A stretch of DNA of 64,000 nt from NCBI RefSeq assembly GCF_001643375.1, contig NZ_LSHB01000016.1:1-64000 (forward strand), read 5' to 3'. Positions within the stretch are counted from its first letter, which is position 1, and every line of letters begins with the position of its first letter. A model generated the notes under the pieces. The model had not been told where the DNA came from and searched no databases. It worked only from the letters and a program-made list of their open reading frames with translations. Source of the DNA: Chryseobacterium sp. FP211-J200 (GTDB lineage: Bacteria > Bacteroidota > Bacteroidia > Flavobacteriales > Weeksellaceae). Below are positions 1-8,200 of the stretch, piece by piece. Both the position numbers and the translations under genes were made by a program.

Positions 1-15
1 ATAATGCACTACGGG

Positions 16-987
16 TTATTTCTGATAATTGACCTGAAGCAGATCTTCGAAGTCTAAGAACAAGCGGTCACTTTGACGCTTCGTAAATTCCGACTCTTTC
101 ATTTTGGTTTTCAAGATGGCCATCACAAATTCGGAGTTTTTACTTTTCTTTTGCGCAATGGCTTCCAACTCATCCGTCCAAGGCAACGTCGAGTTTTTCT
201 GAGCTTTTACAATTTCGAAATGATCTGTCAATCTCTGCAATTCGGCTTCCGTGGGATAATCCGGATTTGGGATTCGCTTCGCATGATTCACGATAAAACC
301 TTCCTTTTCCAGTTCGTTATTGTAAAGACTTCTTAGGAAATGCATCATGCTGCCGTTGTAGGCATTCATCCGATTAAGTGTAATATCTTTCCGAAAACTG
401 CTTTCCTTGAAGAATGAAGTTCCCAGATAACTGGTACTTTTCGCTTTGAAGTCAGCCTGGAAATTGATCAGATTGTATTGGATTGTGTAGCCCAATTTCT
501 TATTTTCGATGACCAAAGTTTGTGGCGCTTTCACTTTCAGAAATTGATTTTTCTTATCAAATGAAAACTTGAGCGTCCGTTGATTTTTGATTCTCACATC
601 ATCCTGGTCAAATCCAATAAACTGATCCAGAAAATAATTGATAAAATCTTTGTAAGCCTGCTCTGTGTAAGGAATGATAACGACTTCCTCAATCTCACTT
701 ATTGGGTTTATGATCACTTTCACAGATTTCCCGATTGCCTTTTCTAATGGAAAAATACTGGTCTCGTAATTATCTTTTTGAAAGATGATATTCCCGCTTT
801 TCTGTGCCTGTACATCCAGCTGGAAACTTCCGTCGCCATTGGAAACTGACGAGACTTTTGTTCCATCCAAGTAGACATTCACATTCGAAATGGCTGAACC
901 ACTTTCAGTCTGGACCTTGCCCGAAATGGTTTGGGAATAAAGAAATAAAGTCCCGAAAAAGAAAAATAAAAACTGTAAAAACCTCAC
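16..987 (-). CDS. CarboxypepD_reg-like domain protein, secreted
   Basis: The N-terminus has a hydrophobic signal peptide ending in a YSQ-type site. It is followed by a carboxypeptidase regulatory-like beta-sandwich (about residues 20-95, ISGKV...AISNVNVYL...GSFQL). The remaining ~230 residues match no family I recognise. Such domains are common in Bacteroidota envelope proteins, often as adaptors or as N-terminal parts of TonB receptors. I prefer a GTG start at 985-987, directly before the signal peptide; an in-frame ATG at 1041 would add 18 residues that do not fit a signal peptide. The stop at 16-18 is inside the window, so the gene is complete. It resembles the 57.3-kb gene only in the N-terminal domain. 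Function unknown; probably periplasmic or outer membrane. Confidence 0.7.
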   Translation of the reverse strand: MRFLQFLFFFFGTLFLYSQTISGKVQTESGSAISNVNVYLDGTKVSSVSNGDGSFQLDVQAQKSGNIIFQKDNYETSIFPLEKAIGKSVKVIINPISEIEEVVIIPYTEQAYKDFINYFLDQFIGFDQDDVRIKNQRTLKFSFDKKNQFLKVKAPQTLVIENKKLGYTIQYNLINFQADFKAKSTSYLGTSFFKESSFRKDITLNRMNAYNGSMMHFLRSLYNNELEKEGFIVNHAKRIPNPDYPTEAELQRLTDHFEIVKAQKNSTLPWTDELEAIAQKKSKNSEFVMAILKTKMKESEFTKRQSDRLFLDFEDLLQVNYQK

Positions 988-1170
988 GTGAAATATTTGA
1001 ACTTCTAAATTAACAAATAAAAAAAGGATTTCGCCATGCAAAACCCTTTGAATCTATTTTTCATCATTTTAGTTGGTTAATATTTAAAAAGATTGTGATA
1101 ATTCATAACGATCTTGTCTTAATCAAGTTTTAAAAAACCGTATAAAGCACTGAAATGCAAAAAATTGCAC

Positions 1171-1359
1171 TTGATTGCCTTCACGGAGTGGTTGAACGCC
1201 TCAACGGAGCGGTTGATTGTCTTCACGGAGCGGTTGATTGCCTCAACTAACTACTTGAACGCTTCAACTAAGTGGTTGATTGCTTCAACTAAGTGGTTGG
1301 ACGACTTAACAAAGTAATTGATTACCTTAACTAAGTAGTTGGTTATTTCAACTTATGAT
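1171..1359. repeat. Nine-unit 21-bp tandem repeat
   Basis: Nine consecutive imperfect 21-bp units, each starting with TTG and of the form TTGATTGC-TCAACTAAGTGG (early units read CACGGAG instead of CAACTAAG). The period is a multiple of three, and both strands are nearly open across it. The plus frame reads heptads such as LIASTKW until a TAA in the seventh unit; the minus frame reads heptads such as NHLVEAI interrupted by one TAG. No start codon or leader clearly serves it. It fills much of the 570-bp gap between the first two genes. Confidence 0.85.
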
Positions 1360-1440
1360 TCAACGCTTTAAACAAATGTTCTTTACAATAACGGAATAAT
1401 TTAAATCCCTAGACTAGATAATTGAATCTAAATTTTAAAA

Positions 1441-1600
1441 ATCCCAGAGGGATGACCTGTTATTAGAAAATAAAATCCATCATTGTGCTAAAGCTCCGTA
1501 GGAGCGGCCTGATAATAAATGTGATTAACAGGTCTCTCCTACGGAGCTTTTTGCTTGTCTATCTAATGTTGCTATTAACAGGTTACTCCGCTGGAGCATT
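1441..1600. repeat. REP-like palindromic repeat cluster
   Basis: Four related modules pair a CTCC-type palindrome with an AACAGGT/ACCTGTT box. The core is a near-perfect inverted repeat, 1491-1510 against 1530-1549 (18 of 20 match; arms AAGCTCCGTAGGAG). Two divergent half-modules lie at 1441-1466 and 1574-1600. Elements of this look recur between genes in Flavobacteriia and could mark REP-type transposition or transcript ends. It lies just downstream of the minus-strand dioxygenase gene. Confidence 0.75.
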
Positions 1601-1613
1601 TTGGAAAAACCAT

Positions 1614-2441
1614 TTATCCAATTCTTATCGAAGTCATACTCAATGAACCGCCAATCAAAGAATCGTTGAATAATGAAAGTTCTTCTGATTTATCTTTAAG
1701 TCCGAGATTATAGATCAATGGTAAATAATGATCGGGCGTCGGAACGGCGTATTGCAAGAATGTTCCTTGTTTTTGATAATCGATAAGTTTCTGGAAATCG
1801 CCATCCAGAAGCCAATTGTTGGTTTTCTCTCTCGCTTCTATCGCCCAATCCCAGCCTGCTCCAACGGTGTCAATATTTTTCCAGTCAATCAATCTGAGAT
1901 TATGCACTATGTTTCCACTTCCAATAATAAGAATTCCTTTTTCCCGAAGTTTGGATAATTTCTTGGCCAACTCAAAATGATACTGTGGCGGTTTTGAATA
2001 ATCAATACTTAGCTGAATGACCGGAATATCCGCATCAGGATAAAGATGCCGAAGAACCGACCACGCGCCGTGGTCCAATCCCCAATTGTGGTCTTCTTCC
2101 ACCAAAACCGGAGACAATAATTCTGCAGTTTCTCTGGCTAATTCAGGATTTCCTTTTGCCGGATACTGGACATCGAACAAGGCTTGCGGGAAACCTCCAA
2201 AATCGTGAATGGTCTTGGGAAGTTCCATTGCTGTGACGAAGGTTCCGTTGGTAAACCAATGTGCCGAAATACAGATGATGGCATTCGGTTTTGGAATTTC
2301 TTTGCTGATATTTCGGAAACCTTGCACAAAAATATTTTCTTCGATGGCGTTCATCGGAGAGCCGTGTCCCAGGAAAAGGACGGGCATTTTTTGGGTGGTT
2401 CTGAAGTTATCGGAGATGTTGGAAAGGTCGTTGAGGTTCAT
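1614..2441 (-). CDS. ygiD: 4,5-DOPA dioxygenase extradiol family protein (YgiD/LigB)
   Basis: A full-length (275 aa) member of the class III extradiol ring-cleavage dioxygenase family (LigB fold). His26 (in HGSPMN), His61 (in SAHWF) and His238 (in PTPDHY) fall where the three metal-binding histidines of E. coli YgiD are found. His124 and His132 (DHGAWSVLRH) match further conserved residues. The family is cytosolic and opens catechol-type rings such as L-DOPA using Zn or Fe; the physiological substrate in most bacteria is not known. It appears to be a single-gene unit: the next minus gene upstream, yceI, ends in its own terminator. Family assignment is firm, substrate is not. Confidence 0.9.
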   Translation of the reverse strand: MNLNDLSNISDNFRTTQKMPVLFLGHGSPMNAIEENIFVQGFRNISKEIPKPNAIICISAHWFTNGTFVTAMELPKTIHDFGGFPQALFDVQYPAKGNPELARETAELLSPVLVEEDHNWGLDHGAWSVLRHLYPDADIPVIQLSIDYSKPPQYHFELAKKLSKLREKGILIIGSGNIVHNLRLIDWKNIDTVGAGWDWAIEAREKTNNWLLDGDFQKLIDYQKQGTFLQYAVPTPDHYLPLIYNLGLKDKSEELSLFNDSLIGGSLSMTSIRIG

Positions 2442-2491
2442 TTTTATTTTGTAAAAAGTAAAATGTATTAATGTAAAATGTATTTTATTTT

Positions 2492-2521
2492 CTCGCAGAT
2501 TTGGCGGATTGAGCAGATTTT
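2492..2521. repeat. Short dispersed repeat (CTCGC-GATTTGGC type)
   Basis: A CTCGC-GATTTGGC-ATTG-GCAGATTT stretch that recurs with few changes at 58376-58402. Both copies lie next to larger dispersed repeats, so it looks like part of the same class of intergenic debris. Confidence 0.5.
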
Positions 2522-2632
2522 TGAAACACTTAAGTTGATTTTTTTTGAACTACAAAAGTCACATAAGAACAATTAAGATTTTGAAATCTTCGATTTTGGA
2601 CGATTGTGAATTGATAGACAAAAGTTCAACTT

Positions 2633-2752
2633 TGCGAAGCGCAGCCCGACTTGAGTGGAAATCCTTTTTTGCGTGTACTCAAGTTCTATTTAAAATGAAA
2701 TCGTCTGCAAAAAAGATTGGGAACGGAAGGCGGATTAGCTGCCCAAATTATT
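2633..2752 (+). repeat. Dispersed hairpin repeat, copy A1
   Basis: Conserved frame: a GCGAAGCGCAGCCCGAC head, GTGGAAATCC, a variable hairpin, then AAGATTG, CGGA and a CTGCCCAAATTA tail. The hairpin arms are a perfect 9-bp inverted repeat (2664-2672 and 2707-2715, CTTTTTTGC/GCAAAAAAG). Related copies occur at 13186-13288 and 55544-55676 (opposite orientation) and, more distantly, at 11699-11828 and 58465-58608. No gene is visible in this ~400-bp gap apart from this repeat, the yceI terminator and the short repeat at 2492. Confidence 0.8.
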
Positions 2753-2773
2753 AAAATCAAAACGATTGAAATC

Positions 2774-2810
2774 AAAAAAGCGTGAACAAAGTTGCCTTTG
2801 CTCACACTTT
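2774..2810 (-). terminator. Intrinsic terminator of the YceI gene
   Basis: On the minus strand a ~13-bp stem (GTGAGCAAAG/CTTTGTTCAC core, with G-U pairs) closes a GCAA tetraloop and is followed by TTTTTT. It lies 34 bp past the yceI stop codon. Confidence 0.85.
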
Positions 2811-2843
2811 AAAAAACTCAAACTATAAAAATACTATGATGTA

Positions 2844-3353
2844 TTATTGTTTTACGAACTGCAGTTCTCCTGCAATTTTCACGTCTTCGCTTACCATCAC
2901 GCCACCTGTTTCCAATGCTGCGTTCCAAGTAAGACCGAAGTCTGATCTTTTGATCTTCCCTTCGAAAGAGAAACCTGCTTTGGTGTTACCCCACGGATCA
3001 GAATTTATTCCGCCGAAGTCAACGTCCAAACTGATTTCTTTGGTAATACCGTTCAATGTTAGGTTTCCAGTCACATCGCCGTTCAAAGTTGAAGCTTCGA
3101 AAGTGATTTTCGGATTGGCTTCTGCGTTGAAGAAATCTGCTGATTTCAGGTGATTGTCTCTGTCTGTATTGTTGGTGAAGATAGAATCTGTATCGATGAA
3201 AGCAGAAACTTTTGCGCTTGCGAATGTGTCATCTTCTGCGTCGATCTCTGCATTGAAAGTTGTGAATTCTCCTTTCACGTTGGAGATCATCAGGTGTTTT
3301 ACTTTGAAAGTGATTTCGCTATGCGTTGGGTCTAATAACCATTTAGTTGCCAT
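2844..3353 (-). CDS. YceI family lipid-binding-like protein
   Basis: The whole 169-aa protein is a YceI domain, starting with the characteristic W-x-LDPTHSEITFKVKHL and ending in GGVMVSEDVKIAGELQFVK. The fold is a lipocalin-like barrel that in homologues binds polyisoprenoid or amide lipids. Unlike E. coli YceI there is no signal peptide, so this copy is probably cytoplasmic. It is a single gene with its own TAnnTTTG promoter box upstream and a strong terminator downstream. The physiological ligand is unknown. Confidence 0.9.
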   Translation of the reverse strand: MATKWLLDPTHSEITFKVKHLMISNVKGEFTTFNAEIDAEDDTFASAKVSAFIDTDSIFTNNTDRDNHLKSADFFNAEANPKITFEASTLNGDVTGNLTLNGITKEISLDVDFGGINSDPWGNTKAGFSFEGKIKRSDFGLTWNAALETGGVMVSEDVKIAGELQFVKQ

Positions 3354-3385
3354 AATTTTTAATATTTTGTTGATTAATTATAGTG

Positions 3386-3393
3386 CAAATTTA
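3386..3393 (-). promoter_or_regulatory. Putative -7 box for the YceI gene
   Basis: The minus strand reads TAAATTTG, a perfect match to the Bacteroidota -7 consensus TAnnTTTG, about 33 bp upstream of the start codon. No clear -33 TTG is seen at the expected distance. Confidence 0.5.
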
Positions 3394-3497
3394 GAGCGCT
3401 GACGTTCCTCTCACATTGATGTAAGTTAAGAATTACTTTTTTGTGAATTTTTTAACGATTGCCATGTTTCGGCACAAAGATTTCTGTGTTGAGAACA

Positions 3498-5525
3498 ATG
3501 AAAAAACTTTCCTACCTATTTTTACTTTCCAGCGTGTTTTATTTTTCGCAGAAGAGCGATTCTGTAGCACTAATTTCAGAGGTTAAAATCGATGCTTATA
3601 AAAAACCTGTTTCTTTTATTGCTTCCACCAAATCTGTGTCTGTGGTTTCGGAAAATTTGCTTTCTCAGAATCCGCCAGACCGTTTGCTGGAATCTGTGAA
3701 CCAAATTGCTGGTGCGAGAATGGAAGAACGTTCGCCGGGAAGTTACAGGATTGCGGTGCGCGGAAGTTCTTTGCTTTCGCCTTTTGGCGTTCGGAATGTA
3801 AAAGTTTATCTGGACGATTTTATTTTGTCCGATGCTTCGGGGAATACTTATTTTAATCAGATCTCGCCGGATTTAATTCATAAAATCGAGATTTACAAAG
3901 GTCCCGAAAGTGGTGATTTTGGTGCAGTGACTGGCGGAACTTTGTTGCTTCAAACTCAGAATTCTGATGACTTGTCTTTGAATCTTTCGTCTGGAAGTTA
4001 TGGGACTTTTAATGAAAGTATCAATTTTTCAAAGGAATTGGGGAAGCATTTTTTTCAAGTCTATCAAAATTATTACAGAACAGATTCTTACCGGGAACAA
4101 TCGGCGGTTGAGCGAAAGCAAATTTTCATTAAGGACAATTTCAAATACTCTGACAAAGGCGAACTGAAAGCGCTGCTACTCTTTTCCGATTTTGATTACG
4201 AGACGCCTGCTGGATTAACATTGGCGCAAATGGAAGCCAACCGAAAACAAGCCCGACCGGCAACGGCAACACTTCCCGGAGCGAAAGAGCAAAATGCAGG
4301 AATCAGAAATAAAATGGTCTTGGCTGGACTTTCCAATCAATATCAATTGACAGACGGACTTTCACATTTTGTTTTGGTTCAAGGCTCTTATGTCGATTTT
4401 GAGAATCCTTTCATCACCAATTTTGAAAACCGATTTGAAAGTAATTATGCACTTAGAACGCATTTCAATTACGAGAAAAATTGGAATAATGTTTCAGCTG
4501 AATGGCGATTAGGTTACGAAGGTGCGACCAATACAATTTATATCAAAAACTATGACAACAATAGTGGAATAGAAGGGAATCCACAGAATTTTGATAAGCT
4601 GAGAAACAATTCCGGGTTCTATTTTCTATCGCAGAAACTGAATGTTAATGAGCGGTTATTTACTGATATTTCCATTAGTTTAAATTCAAATGCTTACAAA
4701 TGGCAAAAGATTTTTCCGACTTCTGAAACTGGAAATGTAAAATTTAAGAATCAATGGTTGCCCAATTTTGGAATGACCTACGTTTTGGATAAAAGATTTT
4801 CTGTGAGAGGAAAAATCGGGAAAGGTAACTCGGCGCCGACAAATGAAGAGATCCGTTCTTCCAATCAGGAATTCAATTTCAATCTCGTTCCGGAATATGG
4901 CTGGAATAAGGAAATTGGCGTACGGAAACAATTTGGAAACACGGTTTTTGTGGAACTGAATTATTTTGATTTCCGAATGAAAGATGCGATTGTCCGAAGG
5001 CAGAATGAAGCTGGCCAGGAATATTTTGTGAATCAAGGAAACACGGTTCAGAAAGGTTGGGAATTTCTTTTGGAATCGAAGCGGTTTGATTTGAAAAATG
5101 ATATTTTGAGTCATTTCAAATTCAGATTTTCGGGAAGTCTTTATGATTTTAAATTTAAAAATTATGTTCAGGGAACTTCTGACTTTTCAGGAAATGCTTT
5201 GACAGGCGTTCCGAAAACCACCATCAACAGTTTGCTGAATTTCACTTTCTTCAAAAAATTAGCCGTTGATTATTCTCAATTTCTGACTTCAAAAATTCCT
5301 TTGACAGACTCGAATTCTGTTTGGTCGGAACCGAGTTTGGTTTCTAATATTCAATTCCGATACCCAATTGTTTTTGAAAAATCAAAGTTGGATTTGTATT
5401 TCCAAATTCAGAATTTGTACAATACGGATTATGTTTTAGGATTTGACATCAATGCTTTTGGAAACCGATTTTATAATCCATCGGCAAAACGGAATTTTGT
5501 GGTGGGCGCGACTATTCAATTATAA
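3498..5525 (+). CDS. TonB-dependent outer-membrane receptor
   Basis: From the chosen ATG the protein (675 aa) begins with a clear signal peptide, MKKLSYLFLLSSVFYFSQ; an upstream in-frame ATG at 3459 would put 13 residues in front of it. A plug domain follows (about residues 45-155, with ERSPGSYRIAVRGSS and VKVYLDDF...GPESGDFGAVTGG). The rest is a 22-strand-type barrel ending in the hydrophobic NFVVGATIQL. TonB receptors import siderophores, cobalamin, glycans or metals across the outer membrane. No substrate-specific neighbour (SusD, periplasmic permease, siderophore gene) is present. It converges with the next gene, with 3 bp between the stops. Confidence 0.88.
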   Translation: MKKLSYLFLLSSVFYFSQKSDSVALISEVKIDAYKKPVSFIASTKSVSVVSENLLSQNPPDRLLESVNQIAGARMEERSPGSYRIAVRGSSLLSPFGVRNVKVYLDDFILSDASGNTYFNQISPDLIHKIEIYKGPESGDFGAVTGGTLLLQTQNSDDLSLNLSSGSYGTFNESINFSKELGKHFFQVYQNYYRTDSYREQSAVERKQIFIKDNFKYSDKGELKALLLFSDFDYETPAGLTLAQMEANRKQARPATATLPGAKEQNAGIRNKMVLAGLSNQYQLTDGLSHFVLVQGSYVDFENPFITNFENRFESNYALRTHFNYEKNWNNVSAEWRLGYEGATNTIYIKNYDNNSGIEGNPQNFDKLRNNSGFYFLSQKLNVNERLFTDISISLNSNAYKWQKIFPTSETGNVKFKNQWLPNFGMTYVLDKRFSVRGKIGKGNSAPTNEEIRSSNQEFNFNLVPEYGWNKEIGVRKQFGNTVFVELNYFDFRMKDAIVRRQNEAGQEYFVNQGNTVQKGWEFLLESKRFDLKNDILSHFKFRFSGSLYDFKFKNYVQGTSDFSGNALTGVPKTTINSLLNFTFFKKLAVDYSQFLTSKIPLTDSNSVWSEPSLVSNIQFRYPIVFEKSKLDLYFQIQNLYNTDYVLGFDINAFGNRFYNPSAKRNFVVGATIQL

Positions 5526-5528
5526 AAT

Positions 5529-6287
5529 TTAGAATTTCTCAGTCAAATATTTCCAATAACGTTTCGGGACGTGTTGGACGTGGAGCTTGATATTTTTCCT
5601 TTCTTTGATATTCGTTTTCGTGAAATAACTTTTCCAAAGTTCCTGATAATTGATTTCTTCCTCGTGGAATTTCTGTTGGTATTGATTGAGATTAAATTTT
5701 TCGTCAGGATAAAAAAATTCACACTCCTCTAAATCATAAAACAAGCCGTAATGTCGTTTGAGGTCGTAAATCATCCATTTTTGGTCCGCGTATCTGTCTT
5801 TGAAATGTTTTCGAATCAAAGGTATAACATCAAAATCAGGGTCAATCTTAGCGAAATAAATATCGTCCTTCATTTTCTCAAACCTGACAAACGCAGTCAT
5901 CCGATGGCGTTCTCGACTGACGGATTTGCAGATTTTTGAGATCTGAAGAATATCATCGTTGGCGAAATTCTGCAGGACATTATTTTCAGGACTTTTAATA
6001 GATTGTTTGATGGCTGAAAAAATCAAATCTTCAGATTCCGGAAGTTCTGAGAGGAAAACCATCAGCAATTGTTTGATTCCGGATTTTCCAATGCTCGATT
6101 CTAATTTTTTGAGAACTCTGTCAGATTTCTCATTTTGAGTCACAACCTCGTGGATTTCGGCGAACATATTTTCCTGTTGAAATCTTTCCCTGTTTCGGAT
6201 TTCGACATCATTGTACTTGTATTCAAAAACTTCGAATACTGCGGTCAAAAGTCCGTCGAAACTGCCGTCGTAGAGGAGGGTTTTCAT
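5529..6287 (-). CDS. TIGR03915 family putative DNA repair protein
   Basis: The start MKTLLYDGSFDGLLTAVFE is the typical N-terminus of the TIGR03915/DUF4130 family, so I place the start there rather than 21 codons upstream. Members are nearly always encoded beside a TIGR03916 radical SAM protein and are sometimes fused to a uracil-DNA-glycosylase domain, which gives the DNA-repair label. The ~250-aa length here corresponds to the unfused form. The expected partner is present at 6791-8047 but separated by an unrelated-looking 141-aa gene. The biochemical activity is not established. Confidence 0.85.
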   Translation of the reverse strand: MKTLLYDGSFDGLLTAVFEVFEYKYNDVEIRNRERFQQENMFAEIHEVVTQNEKSDRVLKKLESSIGKSGIKQLLMVFLSELPESEDLIFSAIKQSIKSPENNVLQNFANDDILQISKICKSVSRERHRMTAFVRFEKMKDDIYFAKIDPDFDVIPLIRKHFKDRYADQKWMIYDLKRHYGLFYDLEECEFFYPDEKFNLNQYQQKFHEEEINYQELWKSYFTKTNIKERKNIKLHVQHVPKRYWKYLTEKF

Positions 6288-6362
6288 TTTTGAGAGTTGA
6301 AGATTTTTGGAGTTGAGAGAACGCAATTTGTCATTCTTCAGGAATATCAATTTAGTTACAAA

Positions 6363-6788
6363 TTACTTGTAACAAATAAGCTTCAATTCATTTTCATCTA
6401 ATTCCAAATCAAATTCTCCAACATTTTTTATTATGGCTGATATTCTGTTTAAGTCTTGATTCGTACTTGGATTTATGATTTTAGGAAAAATCAAATATTC
6501 GATTTCTCGATATTCAAGCCATTCGTTAAAAGAATTATTACCTTCAAAAGCACTTTGCCAATAATCAAATTCGAAAATACTTTCTTCATTCAAATACAAC
6601 TCTCCAATTCTGTCATTTTGAATCTTCTTGAATTCTATTTTCATTATTTCATTATTGTGAACAACTATTTGCTCAATCAATCTAATCCATTTTGAATTTG
6701 ACATTAATTGTTGAGAAAATTTCGAAATTGAATTTTCAATCTCATTAATTTTTAGTCCGTCGTGGCGAAACGCTTTTTTTGTTCTCAT
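6363..6788 (-). CDS. Hypothetical protein between the TIGR03915 and TIGR03916 genes
   Basis: I do not recognise this 141-aa protein. It is lysine-, asparagine- and isoleucine-rich, with no signal peptide, membrane segment or cysteine motif. The C-terminal half (SFNEWLEYREIEYLIFPKII and LELDENELKLICYK) is acidic. Its start is 2 bp below the radical SAM stop, so it is probably cotranscribed. Its codons are more AT-rich than those of its two partners, which usually sit side by side, suggesting a late insertion. It could be an accessory of the pair or a small immunity-like gene; nothing decides this. Confidence 0.6.
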   Translation of the reverse strand: MRTKKAFRHDGLKINEIENSISKFSQQLMSNSKWIRLIEQIVVHNNEIMKIEFKKIQNDRIGELYLNEESIFEFDYWQSAFEGNNSFNEWLEYREIEYLIFPKIINPSTNQDLNRISAIIKNVGEFDLELDENELKLICYK

Positions 6789-6790
6789 AT

Positions 6791-8047
6791 TTAAAACAAA
6801 GTCAATTGCTGAGAAAACTGATTTTGAAATTTCGACTGACTTCCGCCGATAATTAATTTTCTCAAATTCAAATCTGTCAAATGTTTCAAAAATGGATTGC
6901 CGTAACTGAAATCGATGAAATATTTTGCACGATTGACAGCTGCGCCTAACTTTTTCAAATTATCGATATTCAAAACCTGGAAACGTCTGGAGCTGACAAT
7001 CTTCATCGCCGTTTTCACACCAATTCCCGGAATTCTAAGAATCATTTTGTAATCAGCGGTTTGAAGATTGACTGGAAATTGGTCTAAGTGACGCAACGCC
7101 CAACTTAATTTGGGGTCCACTTCCAAATCCAGAAACGGCATATTGGAATCCAAAATTTCATCTGCTTTGAAACCATAAAAACGCATCAACCAATCGGATT
7201 GATACAAACGATTTTCTCTCAAAACAGGAACTTCCGCCGTGATTGCCGGCAATCGATTGTCCGACGTCACAGGAATATAACCTGAATAATAAACGCGTTT
7301 CATTCCGTAATTTTGGTAGAAATGGTCGGCGACTTTGATGATTTGCAAATCGTTTTCGTTGGTTGCGCCGACAATCATTTGGGTGGATTGTCCTGCTGGA
7401 GCAAACTTCGGAACGCTTTTGATGATTTTCTTCTCGTCTTTGTATTGCTGGATTCCTTTTTGCACGATTCGCATTGGTTGCAACATATCTTCCCGATTTT
7501 TGTCCGGCGCCAAAAGCTTCAATCCAGATTCTGTCGGAATTTCCAGATTTACGGAAAGTCGGTCTGCGTAAAGTGCGGCTTCCTGCATCAAAATATCACT
7601 CGCTCCAGGAATCGATTTTAAGTGAATATAACCATTGAAGTTATGCTCATTTCTCAATTTTTTTGCCACCCGAACCAAACGTTCCATCGTCGTATCTGCA
7701 TCTTTGAAAATTCCTGAACTTAAAAATAATCCTTCGATGTAATTTCGGCGGTAAAAACTGATGGTCAAATCCACCACTTCTTCCACCGTGAAAGCGGCGC
7801 GTTTGATGTCATTTGATTTTCTGGAAACGCAGTAGATGCAATCGTAAATGCAATGGTTGGTCAAAAGGATTTTAAGAAGCGAAACACATCGCCCATCCTC
7901 TGTATAAGTATGACAAATTCCGCTGGCAGAACTGTCTCCTAATCCGCCATTATTTTTCCTTTTCCCGCCACTTGATGAGCAGGAAACGTCGTACTTTGCA
8001 GCGTCGGCAAGTATTTCCAGTTTTTCTTTTGTGCGGTCGAAGTTCAT
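6791..8047 (-). CDS. TIGR03916 family radical SAM putative DNA modification/repair protein
   Basis: A 418-aa radical SAM protein with the CxxxCxxC cluster motif HCIYDCIYC (about residues 67-75), which holds the 4Fe-4S cluster that cleaves S-adenosylmethionine. The C-terminus has a helix-hairpin-helix DNA-binding element (RIPGIGVKTAMKIV, about residue 340). N-terminal SCSSSGG and GICHTYTEDGRCVSLLKIL are typical of the family. It works with TIGR03915; known context links the pair to uracil-DNA-glycosylase-like repair, but the reaction is uncharacterised. It is the first gene of a three-gene minus-strand unit. Confidence 0.9.
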   Translation of the reverse strand: MNFDRTKEKLEILADAAKYDVSCSSSGGKRKNNGGLGDSSASGICHTYTEDGRCVSLLKILLTNHCIYDCIYCVSRKSNDIKRAAFTVEEVVDLTISFYRRNYIEGLFLSSGIFKDADTTMERLVRVAKKLRNEHNFNGYIHLKSIPGASDILMQEAALYADRLSVNLEIPTESGLKLLAPDKNREDMLQPMRIVQKGIQQYKDEKKIIKSVPKFAPAGQSTQMIVGATNENDLQIIKVADHFYQNYGMKRVYYSGYIPVTSDNRLPAITAEVPVLRENRLYQSDWLMRFYGFKADEILDSNMPFLDLEVDPKLSWALRHLDQFPVNLQTADYKMILRIPGIGVKTAMKIVSSRRFQVLNIDNLKKLGAAVNRAKYFIDFSYGNPFLKHLTDLNLRKLIIGGSQSKFQNQFSQQLTLF

Positions 8048-8200
8048 ATTTTGGAGGGTTTTATTAAGAAGAATTAAGCTCTAAAATTACGTCAAAAATA
8101 AGTCCAATTAATTACAACTTTGATAGTTTTTGTCAATTAAGTTACTAACAAATTTTACTTAAAATAATTCCACAGCACAATTAAAAAATCAAAATAATTC

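Noticed and set aside
1171-1359. CRISPR array
   Set aside because: The units are contiguous without spacers; it is a plain tandem repeat.
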